From Niveispirillum lacus (GTDB lineage Bacteria > Pseudomonadota > Alphaproteobacteria > Azospirillales > Azospirillaceae): a DNA stretch of 64,000 bases. The notes below the pieces were generated by a model. The model ran no database searches, had not been told where the DNA came from, and worked only from the letters and a program-made list of their open reading frames with translations. A program made the translations under genes and the position numbers. Positions 49,371-58,095 of the stretch are shown here, piece by piece; the stretch's first letter is position 1, and each line of letters opens with the position of its first letter. The DNA lies in assembly GCF_002251795.1 (NCBI RefSeq), contig NZ_NOXU01000030.1, forward strand, positions 546,972-610,971. The letters are read 5' to 3'.

Positions 49371-51023
49371 ATGCCCATCGCCGCTTTCAAGCGTGCCCTG
49401 ATCTGCGCCTGCCTGCCCCTGCTGCTGGCCCTGCCAAGCCAGGCGCAGACCAGCACCGTCGCCCCCCCGGCGCAGGAGGCCGTGCAGGCCCCCAGCCGTG
49501 ACGAAATCCTGGCCACCATGAAACGGGCAGCCCGTTTCATGATTGAAGAGGCCGCCGTCAATGGCGGTTATGTTTGGCAATATCTGCCCGATTTCTCCCG
49601 CCGCTGGGGTGAGTTGGAAGCCAACAAGACCATGATCTGGGTGCAGCCGCCGGGCACGGCCACGGTGGGACACCTGTTTCTGGACGCCTTTCACGCCACG
49701 GGGGATGCCTGGTATCTAGACTCCGCCATGAAGACGGCGGACGCCCTGATCAAGGGGCAACTCGAAAGCGGTGGTTGGAACTATGTCATTGATACCGCCG
49801 GTGAAGATTCGCTGAAACGCTGGTACGACACCTATGGCAAGAATGCCTGGCGGATGGAGGAGTTCCATCATTATTACGGCAACGGCACCTTCGACGATGC
49901 CGGTACGGCCGAGGCCACCCAATTCCTGATGCGCCTTTATCTGGAAAAGAAGGATAAGGGCATCAAGAAGGCGCTGGATAAGGCCTTGGGCTTTATCCTG
50001 GACGCGCAATACCCTAATGGCGGCTGGCCGCAGCGTTATCCCCTGGTCAAGGATGGCGGGGTGCATGGCCGGCCGGATTACACCGGCTACATCACGTTTA
50101 ATGATGATGTGTCGGGCGAGAATCTGGAGGTGCTGATCTTTGCCTATCAGGTGCTGGGGGACAAAAAGCTGATCGATCCGATCCGGCGCGGCATGGATAT
50201 CTTTATCGCCACCCAGCAGCCGCAGCCACAGCCGGCCTGGGGCCTGCAGCACCGCACCGACGATCTGAAACCCACGGCAGCCCGCACCTATGAACCGGAG
50301 GCGTTCGCTACCCACACCACGGCCAATAATATCAAGCAGTTGCTGAATTTCTACCGCCTGACCGGCGATGCGAAATATCTGGCACGGGTGCCCGAGGCGC
50401 TGGACTGGCTGGACAAGGTGCAGTCGCCGCCCAGCCTGCGGACCCAGGGCCGGACCCACCCGACCTTCCTGGCCATCGGGACCGACAAACCACTTTATCT
50501 GCATCGGCGCGGATCAAATGTGGTGAATGGTGAATATTACACCAGCGACAGCCCGAATGAGGTGATCGCGCATTACGGATCGTTCCGGTCGATCAATATG
50601 GCGGCGTTGCGCGCAGAATATCAGAAGCTGGCCGCCACGAAGGGGACGGACGTGTCCAAGGGTTCGCCCCTGTTGGCCAAACCCGGAACTTACAAACTGC
50701 CCCGTTATTTCACCCTGCGTGATGTCGATGTGTTCGACATGATGCAGGCGGGCCAACCCGAACCCGCCGCTGCGGACAAGCTGGGTGAGTTGGTAACGGG
50801 CCTGAACCCACGCGGGTACTGGCCGGTCAAACTGACCACCATATCAAACCCCTATATCGGCGATGGCCCAGCCACGCCGACGGGCGGTGAATACCGGGCC
50901 ACGCGCGTGGGCGATCTGTATGACACCTCTCCCTATTATACTGATTACCCGGTCGAAGGCATCTCCACGGCTGTGTTTGTCAAGAATATGGGGGAGTTGA
51001 TCAAGGCGTTGGGGGGCAAGTAA
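49371..51023 (+). CDS. Exported pectate lyase, polysaccharide lyase family 10-like
   Basis: A 550-aa protein with a signal peptide (ALICACLPLLLALPSQAQ). The catalytic region has motifs of family 10 lyases: QYPNGGWPQRYPL, YITFNDDVSGENLEVL and THTTANNIKQLLNFYR; the fold is an alpha/alpha toroid. These enzymes cut polygalacturonate in plant cell walls and need Ca2+. A C-terminal part of about 130 residues (from about 420) is extra and of unknown role. The family was described from Azospirillum irakense, which suits the inferred organism. A strong terminator follows. Confidence 0.85.
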   Translation: MPIAAFKRALICACLPLLLALPSQAQTSTVAPPAQEAVQAPSRDEILATMKRAARFMIEEAAVNGGYVWQYLPDFSRRWGELEANKTMIWVQPPGTATVGHLFLDAFHATGDAWYLDSAMKTADALIKGQLESGGWNYVIDTAGEDSLKRWYDTYGKNAWRMEEFHHYYGNGTFDDAGTAEATQFLMRLYLEKKDKGIKKALDKALGFILDAQYPNGGWPQRYPLVKDGGVHGRPDYTGYITFNDDVSGENLEVLIFAYQVLGDKKLIDPIRRGMDIFIATQQPQPQPAWGLQHRTDDLKPTAARTYEPEAFATHTTANNIKQLLNFYRLTGDAKYLARVPEALDWLDKVQSPPSLRTQGRTHPTFLAIGTDKPLYLHRRGSNVVNGEYYTSDSPNEVIAHYGSFRSINMAALRAEYQKLAATKGTDVSKGSPLLAKPGTYKLPRYFTLRDVDVFDMMQAGQPEPAAADKLGELVTGLNPRGYWPVKLTTISNPYIGDGPATPTGGEYRATRVGDLYDTSPYYTDYPVEGISTAVFVKNMGELIKALGGK

Positions 51024-51060
51024 CGGGGCTGAGCGGCCGGGATCATCAACAATACCGGGA

Positions 51061-51092
51061 AGGCGGCACGCCGCGGGGGTGCCGCCTTTTCT
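51061..51092 (+). terminator. Rho-independent terminator after the pectate lyase gene
   Basis: A perfect 9-bp stem AGGCGGCAC-GCCGCGGGG-GTGCCGCCT followed by TTTTCTGT, 38 bases after the stop. Confidence 0.9.
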
Positions 51093-51369
51093 GTGCAGGG
51101 ACCGTTCGAGGCACGGCCCGTTCGATGATGCGGTCCAGCAAGCGTTTGCGCAGAAGCTGGGGGGCGACCTGGACCAGACCATCGCCCTGCTGCAACAGGC
51201 CTTGAAAGGCAAGCTGATCTCCCCGGCCCTGGTCCGCCTGCGTCTGGGCATGCTGCAATACCAGGCCGGACAGGGCCAAGCCGCCACCACCACCCTGGCC
51301 GCCCTGCCACCCGGCAGCGACGAGGCACGGTTGGCTGGGGTGTGGGGGTTGATTTATCAGGGGCGGTGA
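51079..51369 (+). pseudogene. Gene remnant, helical-repeat-like 3' fragment
   Basis: The frame begins inside the preceding terminator hairpin, so no proper start exists. From about residue 15 it reads like the end of a helical-repeat (TPR-like) protein: FDDAVQQAFAQKLGGDLDQTI, LLQQALKGKLISPALVRLRLG, ML-YQAGQGQAATTTLAALPPGSD. Codon use matches the host. It looks like the 3' end of a gene whose front is gone. Confidence 0.45.
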
Positions 51370-51392
51370 GGGGGGAGGGCGGATAGCCCCTC

Positions 51393-51638
51393 ATGGGCTT
51401 CGGCCTGGGCAGCCATGTGCCGTTCGCAGGTGTGGCCGACTATGCCGGCAGCAAGTCGGCATTGTCCTTCTATGCCAAGGGCGTGGCCCGCGACCTGGGC
51501 GGGCGCGACATCACCGTCAATCTGGTGCAGCCCGGCGTAATGCCGACCGATATGGCGGCGTCCGGAAGGGTGCCTGCTGGGTCTTTGGTTTGGCGGGAGG
51601 GTGAGGGGATTACCGTATCTGTACACCCTGTACATTGA
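51393..51638 (+). pseudogene. Short-chain dehydrogenase (SDR) 3' fragment
   Basis: The fragment keeps the active-site Tyr and Lys (DYAGSKSALSFYAKG, YxxxK) and the following VARDLGGRDITVNLVQPGVMPTDM, then loses similarity. The N-terminal NAD(P)-binding half is absent: the frame is closed by a stop nine bases before the ATG. The similarity ends about where the DNA becomes AT-rich, so this may mark the left edge of an inserted island. Confidence 0.7.
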
Positions 51639-51896
51639 ATTCACGTAGCTTTACATTTGAGAGATTATCTCTTGGGGCAAATTCGTGAAGTGCCTGCATT
51701 TAAATACACTAATATGCACGCTTGCCATCGTTTGAATGCTATATTAATAGTCAAGAAGTACGATGTTCGGCTTATGATTGACAAAGTTATCCAAAGAAAA
51801 CTTTACGCCGATTGATTGGCGTGAATTTAGATAATTTTTATTGCATTTGTTGTGAGATGCATCATCATGTCGATAAAGAAATGCAAAGGTGATGCA
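51639..51896. promoter_or_regulatory. AT-rich leader with a probable promoter and operator of the island operon
   Basis: A consensus -35 box TTGACA lies at 51778-51783; the -10 is weak (CTTTAC, 17 bases later). An inverted repeat TTTACGCC-N8-GGCGTGAA (51802-51825) overlaps the -10 position and could be an operator. The region is sharply AT-richer than the DNA to its left. Confidence 0.4.
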
Positions 51897-53147
51897 ATGT
51901 TCAGTTCCTATGACAGTGCAACTGACGCGTGTCGTGAGCTTCTGGCTTGTCTCCTGAATGCCCCTCAGCGCGGAGCAGGAGGGGTTGCTGCCGAGAGCCG
52001 TTTGCGGCGTCCTTTCAGGGAAGAACTAAATACCGCTTTCGTTTTGTCGAATCCGCGTAAGCGCATTTCTCAGTCACTTCAATTGTATCCTGCTACTGCC
52101 AGAGTGATCTGGATGATGGCAGCGAACAATCGTCTTTCAGATATTAAATTTCACGTTCCGCAAGTTGGTAACTTTACAGACGACGAACTGACTGTACCAG
52201 GCTCAAGCTATGGTATGCGTTTGCGTCAACCTCAGCCAGGCTTGGATCAAATAGAGGGTGCGATCAAACGCCTCAAAGCCGAGACAGATAGTCGGCGTGC
52301 GGCGGTAACGATCTTTCAGCCAGTTGATGCAATTAGAGAATCAAACGACATTCCGTGTGCTTTCGGTATACTATTTCACAATAGAGATAAATTTCTTGAA
52401 ACCACTGTAATTATGCGATCCAATAATGCATGTGCACTTCTTCCATTTAACCTCTTTGAATTCTCTCTCTTGGCAGAGGTCGTTGCCGTAGAGGCCGGAT
52501 TAGAACTGGGGCCAATCACCTATTTCGCGGGCTCCATGCATCTCTACGAAAGTGATATCGAGCGTGCTAAAGGCCTTCTTGCTGAATCTGTCGATACCCC
52601 ATTTGCAATGGAGCAGATGCCGTGTGATAAGAGCCCTCTTAAGGCATTGAAGCGGCTTGCGCAGGCTGATGTGAAGCTTCGCGAAGCTTCGACATCGTTA
52701 AATATCACTATGGTTAACGAAATTATCGCTGATGTCGAAAACGATTTTGGTCCTTATTGGTCTCTATTCGCGAAGATTCTTGCTTGCGGTGTAGCTGCGT
52801 CACGTGATTTTCAGACTTTTTCTTCTCTTATACAGCTTATCGATCCCAATTTAAAACGTTTTCTTCCAAAGATGTCACAGAACGTGGCTGACATAAACAT
52901 AGCCCAAATTGGGGGCTTGTTTGGACGAGATGTTTCATCCAATGTTGTAGTCCCTATAAGACGGAACAATTTAATGAAGCGTTTCGCTGAGCATGCCGTT
53001 AATTATGAAGCCGAATCTGGTCAAGCTATTGGAGCAGCTGTTCTTTTGCGAGCCCAAGATTTAGTATTTGAACGGTTCGCGGCGCGTGGAGATGATGACG
53101 TATTGAGCTATGATGCGTTCCGAAGAGCGCTTGATGGGCAGTCGTGA
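51897..53147 (+). CDS. Divergent thymidylate-synthase-fold protein
   Basis: A 416-aa protein whose middle (about residues 130-225) follows the thymidylate synthase pattern: SRRAAVTIFQP (phosphate-binding Arg pair), NDIPCAFGILFH with the candidate catalytic Cys154, VIMRSNNACALLPFN (dUMP-site Arg, Ser and Asn) and GSMHLYESD (His and Tyr). The usual Asp after RS.. is Asn, the Gly four residues on is Leu, and the His after the Cys is Ala, so chemistry or folate use may differ. A C-terminal part of about 190 residues is extra. The ATG at 51897 has AAAGGTG six bases upstream; ATG 51867 and GTG 51852 are in frame but lack this. It overlaps the next gene (GTGA). Confidence 0.7.
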   Translation: MFSSYDSATDACRELLACLLNAPQRGAGGVAAESRLRRPFREELNTAFVLSNPRKRISQSLQLYPATARVIWMMAANNRLSDIKFHVPQVGNFTDDELTVPGSSYGMRLRQPQPGLDQIEGAIKRLKAETDSRRAAVTIFQPVDAIRESNDIPCAFGILFHNRDKFLETTVIMRSNNACALLPFNLFEFSLLAEVVAVEAGLELGPITYFAGSMHLYESDIERAKGLLAESVDTPFAMEQMPCDKSPLKALKRLAQADVKLREASTSLNITMVNEIIADVENDFGPYWSLFAKILACGVAASRDFQTFSSLIQLIDPNLKRFLPKMSQNVADINIAQIGGLFGRDVSSNVVVPIRRNNLMKRFAEHAVNYEAESGQAIGAAVLLRAQDLVFERFAARGDDDVLSYDAFRRALDGQS

Positions 53148-54118
53148 TCCGCCAGCGCCACAAATTAGACGACCTCTTGACCGCAAAAATGGGGGGGCGA
53201 GATGCATACGACGCGATGCGCCGTGCTTGTGATGAACTGTTAGCGCAGGCTGGCCCGATTCGATTACCCATTAAGTTAGCTCCACTTGCACGTCTTATGG
53301 GTGCAGAACTCAATTACGATAATTCTAACATCGTGGGGCGTGAAGAAGCTGCTATCTACTTTCGTAGTGGTAAATTAATTCTATGGGTAAGTCGTGATCG
53401 ATTTCAGAATATGCGAACGCAGAAGCGCGCTCGTTTTTCCATCGCTCACGAGCTTGGCCATCTCCTTTTATTTCGAATGTTAGGTCCGGAATTTCTGGAT
53501 CATAGTGAAAATGATTCGCAGAGCTATGCACTTACCGAACGTCTATGCGATTTTGCTGCATCACAGATATTGATGCCACGTACGGTGTTGCTTGATGCGG
53601 CAAAGGAGCGCTTCTTTACTGAGGATGGATTGAAATATCTAGAGGAGTTGTTCGCAGTATCTTCACCCGCTTTGTTAAGAGCGCTCGCGGATCTTCTGCC
53701 ATCTGGCGCGGTTCTTGAATTGCGAAAATTTAGTCGTCACCGGAGAGAGCATATGCTTTGGCGCGTGCAATCATGTATGCTGGCGGCTTCTGCGGAAGAC
53801 TTTACATCTTGGCTACCGAATGGCTGCACTTTAAAGCATCTTCAGGGTATGCCATCGCCAGAAGAGTTGCCAAACGGATGTCCTGTGCCGCTGGGCCTGA
53901 TCACCCTCATTCGAGGACGTTCCCGAATCTCCCGTGAAGCTATCGCCACACGAACGGAGTATCGACTTAAGCGCCATCCCGAATTGCTGCCACCTATCCA
54001 ATCTCCGCTTGCATCCACTCAGATCATGGAGGATGAATCAGCAGGCCGCGTCCTCGTACTTATCGGGAAACCAGGCACACTCAATACCATTTGGCCATTG
54101 GCGGAAACATTAGAATGA
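53144..54118 (+). CDS. ImmA/IrrE-type zinc metallopeptidase
   Basis: A 324-aa protein. The zinc motif HELGH (FSIAHELGHLLLF) lies at about residues 98-108, followed by the third-ligand Glu and the family stretch ERLCDFAASQILMP. The N-terminal 50 residues form a short helical domain; the last 150 residues are a distinct domain of unknown role. Members cleave repressors or sense damage (ImmA, IrrE). It overlaps the genes before and after by 4 bases (GTGA and ATGA), so it is part of a tightly coupled operon. The start is GTG. Confidence 0.88.
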   Translation: MIRQRHKLDDLLTAKMGGRDAYDAMRRACDELLAQAGPIRLPIKLAPLARLMGAELNYDNSNIVGREEAAIYFRSGKLILWVSRDRFQNMRTQKRARFSIAHELGHLLLFRMLGPEFLDHSENDSQSYALTERLCDFAASQILMPRTVLLDAAKERFFTEDGLKYLEELFAVSSPALLRALADLLPSGAVLELRKFSRHRREHMLWRVQSCMLAASAEDFTSWLPNGCTLKHLQGMPSPEELPNGCPVPLGLITLIRGRSRISREAIATRTEYRLKRHPELLPPIQSPLASTQIMEDESAGRVLVLIGKPGTLNTIWPLAETLE

Positions 54119-54573
54119 TTGTTTACGTGTCAGGTGCTTTAAAGGCCTCCAGAGACCTATCGCGAGCGCGGGCTCTGTATGAGGAAGCCGCTCGGATCGT
54201 TGTCGATGCTGGCCATCAGGCATATCTACCGCACCAGACCACTGATCCTCTTCACAACGCCGACGCCTCTCCAGCACAAGTGTTTCAACAAGATGTCTTA
54301 GCTCTCATGCAGGCAGATGGCGTTGTTGCATTTCTGAATGAGCCATCACTAGGTGTTGGTGCCGAGCTCGCCCTCTGTACCCAAGCAGGGACCCGAGTTC
54401 TCGGGCTTCACAACACCGATAGTGATGTTTCCCGTTTTGCAGTGGGCCTACTAGAGGCTCATGGTGGGCGTCTAGTACAATACGATGAGCTGGAAAACAT
54501 AGAAGAAGCCATTCTCAGATTTCTGGAAGATCTGACGCGAGACCATTCTTTTAAACGAGGTCGTTCTCTTTAA
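54115..54573 (+). CDS. Nucleoside 2-deoxyribosyltransferase-fold protein
   Basis: A 152-aa protein: VYVSGALKASRDLSRARALYEEA at the front, YLPHQTTDPL in the middle and LMQADGVVAFLNEPSLGVGAELALC, in which the Glu of GVGAEL is the likely nucleophile of the family. The fold includes deoxyribosyltransferases, DNPH1/RCL and the MilB-type CMP hydrolases, which break N-glycosidic bonds of (deoxy)nucleotides. The start is the ATG overlapping the previous stop (ATGA). Its 3' end overlaps the convergent kinase-like gene by 23 bases. Confidence 0.85.
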   Translation: MIVYVSGALKASRDLSRARALYEEAARIVVDAGHQAYLPHQTTDPLHNADASPAQVFQQDVLALMQADGVVAFLNEPSLGVGAELALCTQAGTRVLGLHNTDSDVSRFAVGLLEAHGGRLVQYDELENIEEAILRFLEDLTRDHSFKRGRSL

Positions 54574-55120
54574 GGTATGCAATAACTTGATTCGCTCTCT
54601 CATTGACTGACCCTCGGATGACAACTGGAATAGTCTTACTTTTTGAATATAGTGATGTGATCTTATCATCAATCTGTCTTTGAAAGAGAGTATCCGATTC
54701 TCGCACTCCATCGTCTTCCGGAAAAAACTCAATGGGGAGTTGGAAAATAGCGTCATACGTGGTGAGAGATTCAAATGCTAAGTTTTCATAAATCTTAACT
54801 TCAGGGGAATTGGCGGTCTCAGGAAATAGGGATAGTGTATAGGCAAGATGATCTACCAATGTACGATCGGAAATGACAACATCAACATTACTTTCTGCAC
54901 GACGTTCTTCCATGAGATGTTCTAGGAAAATCAATGCTTGCCGGGATGGTTTATTATTTTCTCTACGAAAGAATTCGGAGTCCCCCAATTTTTCAATAAT
55001 GAGACGGGGTGCTTCGCGGCAGATTGTGACCCGACCGACAGACACGAGCTGCGGTGCAATGGCCTTGATCAACGTTGTTTTTCCTGTGCCATGGGGCCCG
55101 GTAAATGCTATCCGTAACAT
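54551..55120 (-). CDS. P-loop nucleotide kinase-like ATPase (AAA_28/NadR-kinase-like)
   Basis: A 189-aa protein with Walker A GPHGTGKTT (residues 8-16) and a DR motif (VVISDRTLVDHLAY) of the AAA_28/thymidylate-kinase-like group. A lid-like region DDGVRESDTLFQRQIDDKI follows, and the final strand VIRGSVNERANQVIAYL is typical. It may phosphorylate a nucleoside or nucleotide, or act as a GTP/ATP switch. The ATG at 55120 follows GGAG. It converges with and overlaps the deoxyribosyltransferase-fold gene, and has the same AT-rich composition. Confidence 0.75.
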   Translation of the reverse strand: MLRIAFTGPHGTGKTTLIKAIAPQLVSVGRVTICREAPRLIIEKLGDSEFFRRENNKPSRQALIFLEHLMEERRAESNVDVVISDRTLVDHLAYTLSLFPETANSPEVKIYENLAFESLTTYDAIFQLPIEFFPEDDGVRESDTLFQRQIDDKITSLYSKSKTIPVVIRGSVNERANQVIAYLKENDLV

Positions 55121-55236
55121 CCTGCACTCCAATTACGTGATTGTTGGTGATGATATACTCCGTATGACAGTGGTGTCACTAATGATTTATGTGCCATCGT
55201 ACAAAATAAATTACTGTTATTGATATCTGAATAATA

Positions 55237-55263
55237 AAGCGGCGCCCCACCGGGACGCCGCTT
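55237..55263 (-). terminator. Terminator of valS
   Basis: AAGCGGCG-N11-CGCCGCTT; on the minus strand it is followed by TATTATTC, downstream of the valS stop. Confidence 0.75.
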
Positions 55264-55306
55264 CCTCACCTCAAACCCCAGAAACCCACAGGGTGCACCC
55301 AGCCCC

Positions 55307-57991
55307 TCACCCCAGCCGCGTCAGCGCCTCGGCCAGTTTTGCCCGCACCGTGTCGGCTTCGGCCCGGCGGTCGCGCTGTTCTTCGATCACCTCTTCCGGC
55401 GCCTTGTCGACGAAGTTCTTGTTCGACAGTTTGGCGTCGATCTTGGCGATGTCCTGTTCCAGCTTACCAATTTCCTTAGCCAGACGGGCTTTTTCCTTCT
55501 CCACATCAATGAAGTCGGCGAGCGGCAGGATCAGGGTGGCTTCGTCAAGGATGGCCTGTGCGGAGCCCTTGGGTGCGTCGTCCGCAGTGGCGTCCACGCC
55601 GGACAGGCGGGCCAGGCGCAGGATCAGGTCGCGGTGGGTGGCCAGACGCTGGCGCGTGACCTCGGACGCGCCCTTGAGCAGCAGCGGCAACTGCGCCGAG
55701 GGGGGCACGTTCATTTCCGAACGCACGGTACGGATATTGGAGATCAGGCGCACCACCCATTCCATCTCGTCCCCTGCGGCCGCATCGATCAGGGTGGCCT
55801 GGGGCAGGGGCCAGGGGGCGGAGATCAGGGTCTGGCCCGCACCGCCCAGCTTCTCGTTCAGCTCTTCGGTGATGAAGGGCATGACGGGGTGCAGCAGGTG
55901 CAGGATACGGTCCAGCACCCAGGCCGTGGTGGCGCGGGTTTCGGCCTTGGCCGCTTCATCCTCGCCATTCAGGATGGGCTTGGTGAATTCCAGATACCAG
56001 TCGCAGAAGCTGTTCCAGGCAAACTGATAGATGCCGTTCGCCGCCTCGTTGAACTTGTAGGCATCCAGCGCATCGGTGACCCGGGACGCGGCCTGCTGAA
56101 CGGCCCCCACGATCCATTTATTGACCGTCAGCTTCACCCCGGCCGGGTCAAAGCCCGGCACCGCCGCCACCTGGTTCATTTCGGCATAGCGGGCCGCGTT
56201 CCACAGCTTGGTGGCGAAGTTGCGGTAACCTTCGACGCGGTTCACCGCCAGCTTGATGTCGCGCCCCTGGGCCGCCATGGCTGTCAGGGTGAAGCGAAGG
56301 GCGTCGCAGCCATACTGGTCGATCACTTCCAGCGGGTCGATGACATTGCCCTTCGACTTCGACATCTTCTGGCCCTTCTCATCGCGGACCAGGGCGTGGA
56401 TATAGACCGTCTTGAACGGCACATCGCCCATGAAATGGATGCCCATCATCATCATGCGGGCGACCCAGAAGAAGATGATGTCGAAGCCGGTGACCAGCAC
56501 GTCGCCGGGGTAATAGCGGTCCAGTTCCGGCACCTTTTCCGGCCAGCCCAGCGTGCTGAACGGCCACAGGGCCGACGAGAACCAGGTGTCCAGAACGTCG
56601 CTGTCACGTGTCAGGGCCACACCGCTTCCGGCCAGGGCCTGGGCTTCTTCCGCCGTTTCCGCCACGAAGACATTGCCATCAGCATCATACCAGGCGGGGA
56701 TCTGGTGACCCCACCAGAGCTGACGCGAGATGCACCAGGGCTGGATGTTGCGCATCCATTCGAAATAGGTGTTTTCCCAGTTCTTGGGCACAAACACGGT
56801 CTTGCCCGTCTCTACTGCCTCAATGGCCGGCTTGGCGAGCGTGGCGGCGTCGCAATACCATTGATCGGTCAGCCAGGGTTCGATCACCACCCCGGAACGG
56901 TCGCCATGCGGCTGGGTCATCTTGTGCGGGACGATCTGTTCCAGAAGCTCCAGCGCCTCCAGATCGGCCACAACCTTCTTACGCGCCTCATAGCGGTCCA
57001 GACCGCGATAGGTCTCTGGCACCGGTTCGCTGAAAGCCTCCAGGCGACCATTGGCATCGGGCTTGTAGCCTTCGAAGGTCTGAACGATGCGGGCGTCGCG
57101 ATCGAGCAGGTTGATCAGCGGCAGCCTGTGGCGCTTGCCGACCTCAAAATCGTTGAAGTCATGGGCGGGCGTGATCTTCACGGCTCCCGACCCTGTCTCC
57201 GGATCGGCATAGTCGTCGGCAACGATAGGGATCAGGCGACCGACCAGGGGCAGGCGCACATACTTGCCGATCAGGTCCTTGTACCGCTCATCCTCGGGAT
57301 GCACGGCGACGGCGGTATCGGCCAGCATGGTCTCGGGCCGGGTCGTGGCGACAACGATGTAGCGGCCTTCCTGCCCGTCGATGGGATAGCGGAAGTGCCA
57401 GAGATTGCCGTTCACCTCCTTCTGCTCGACCTCCAGGTCGGAGATGGCGGTGTGCAGCTTGGGGTCCCAGTTGACCAGACGCTTGTCGCGATAGATCAGG
57501 CCCTGTCGGTACAGTTCCACAAACACCTTGCGGACGGCCTTGTTTAAGCCCTCATCCATGGTGAAGCGCTCACGCGCCCAATCGGTGGAAGCCCCTAAGC
57601 GGCGAAGCTGCGTGGTAATGGTACCGCCGGATTCGGCCTTCCATTCCCAGACCTTTTCCAGGAACTTTTCGCGGCCCAGATCCTGACGGCTGACCCCTTC
57701 CTTGGCCAGATTGCGTTCCACCACCATTTGGGTGGCGATGCCGGCATGGTCGGTACCGGGCTGCCACAGGGCATCCTTACCCCGCATGCGCTGATACCGG
57801 ATCAGGATGTCCTGCAAGGTGAAGGTGAGCGCGTGGCCCATATGCAGGCTGCCCGTTACGTTGGGCGGCGGCATCATGATGGTATAGGGCGTCTGGTTCG
57901 AATCGACATGCGCGGCAAAGGCGCCTGTCTGCTCCCAACGCTGATAGTGGCTGGCTTCAACCGCGGCGGGGGAGAACGTCTTTTCCAACAT
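55307..57991 (-). CDS. valS: Valyl-tRNA synthetase
   Basis: An 894-aa class I synthetase charging tRNA-Val. HIGH motif in [20 protein letters not shown] in [12 protein letters not shown], editing-domain parts [19 protein letters not shown] and [15 protein letters not shown], and a C-terminal coiled coil ([23 protein letters not shown]). Length and start are normal. It follows popZ, with a terminator hairpin between the two genes. Confidence 0.97.
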   Translation of the reverse strand: MLEKTFSPAAVEASHYQRWEQTGAFAAHVDSNQTPYTIMMPPPNVTGSLHMGHALTFTLQDILIRYQRMRGKDALWQPGTDHAGIATQMVVERNLAKEGVSRQDLGREKFLEKVWEWKAESGGTITTQLRRLGASTDWARERFTMDEGLNKAVRKVFVELYRQGLIYRDKRLVNWDPKLHTAISDLEVEQKEVNGNLWHFRYPIDGQEGRYIVVATTRPETMLADTAVAVHPEDERYKDLIGKYVRLPLVGRLIPIVADDYADPETGSGAVKITPAHDFNDFEVGKRHRLPLINLLDRDARIVQTFEGYKPDANGRLEAFSEPVPETYRGLDRYEARKKVVADLEALELLEQIVPHKMTQPHGDRSGVVIEPWLTDQWYCDAATLAKPAIEAVETGKTVFVPKNWENTYFEWMRNIQPWCISRQLWWGHQIPAWYDADGNVFVAETAEEAQALAGSGVALTRDSDVLDTWFSSALWPFSTLGWPEKVPELDRYYPGDVLVTGFDIIFFWVARMMMMGIHFMGDVPFKTVYIHALVRDEKGQKMSKSKGNVIDPLEVIDQYGCDALRFTLTAMAAQGRDIKLAVNRVEGYRNFATKLWNAARYAEMNQVAAVPGFDPAGVKLTVNKWIVGAVQQAASRVTDALDAYKFNEAANGIYQFAWNSFCDWYLEFTKPILNGEDEAAKAETRATTAWVLDRILHLLHPVMPFITEELNEKLGGAGQTLISAPWPLPQATLIDAAAGDEMEWVVRLISNIRTVRSEMNVPPSAQLPLLLKGASEVTRQRLATHRDLILRLARLSGVDATADDAPKGSAQAILDEATLILPLADFIDVEKEKARLAKEIGKLEQDIAKIDAKLSNKNFVDKAPEEVIEEQRDRRAEADTVRAKLAEALTRLG

Positions 57992-58035
57992 GATGGCCGG
58001 ACCTTCCGGGGTAAGGGGATGGAAGTTGATAAAGG

Positions 58036-58070
58036 AAAAGGGGCGGCACCAGCAAGGCGCCGCCCCTTTT
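58036..58070. terminator. Terminator between popZ and valS
   Basis: A 12-bp stem AAAAGGGGCGGC-N11-GCCGCCCCTTTT. It lies 26 bases after the popZ stop and ends 45 bases before the valS start, so it likely separates the two transcripts. Confidence 0.8.
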
Positions 58071-58095
58071 GTTCACGTCAAAGCAGGCAAGCGCG

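Noticed and set aside
51852..51896. Longer N-terminus for the TS-like protein (GTG 51852 or ATG 51867)
   Set aside because: The extra residues are Cys/Lys-rich without similarity, and only the ATG at 51897 has a good ribosome-binding site.
55634..57547. A 637-codon open frame on the plus strand
   Set aside because: It is antisense to valS, with no motif and the biased composition of a shadow frame.
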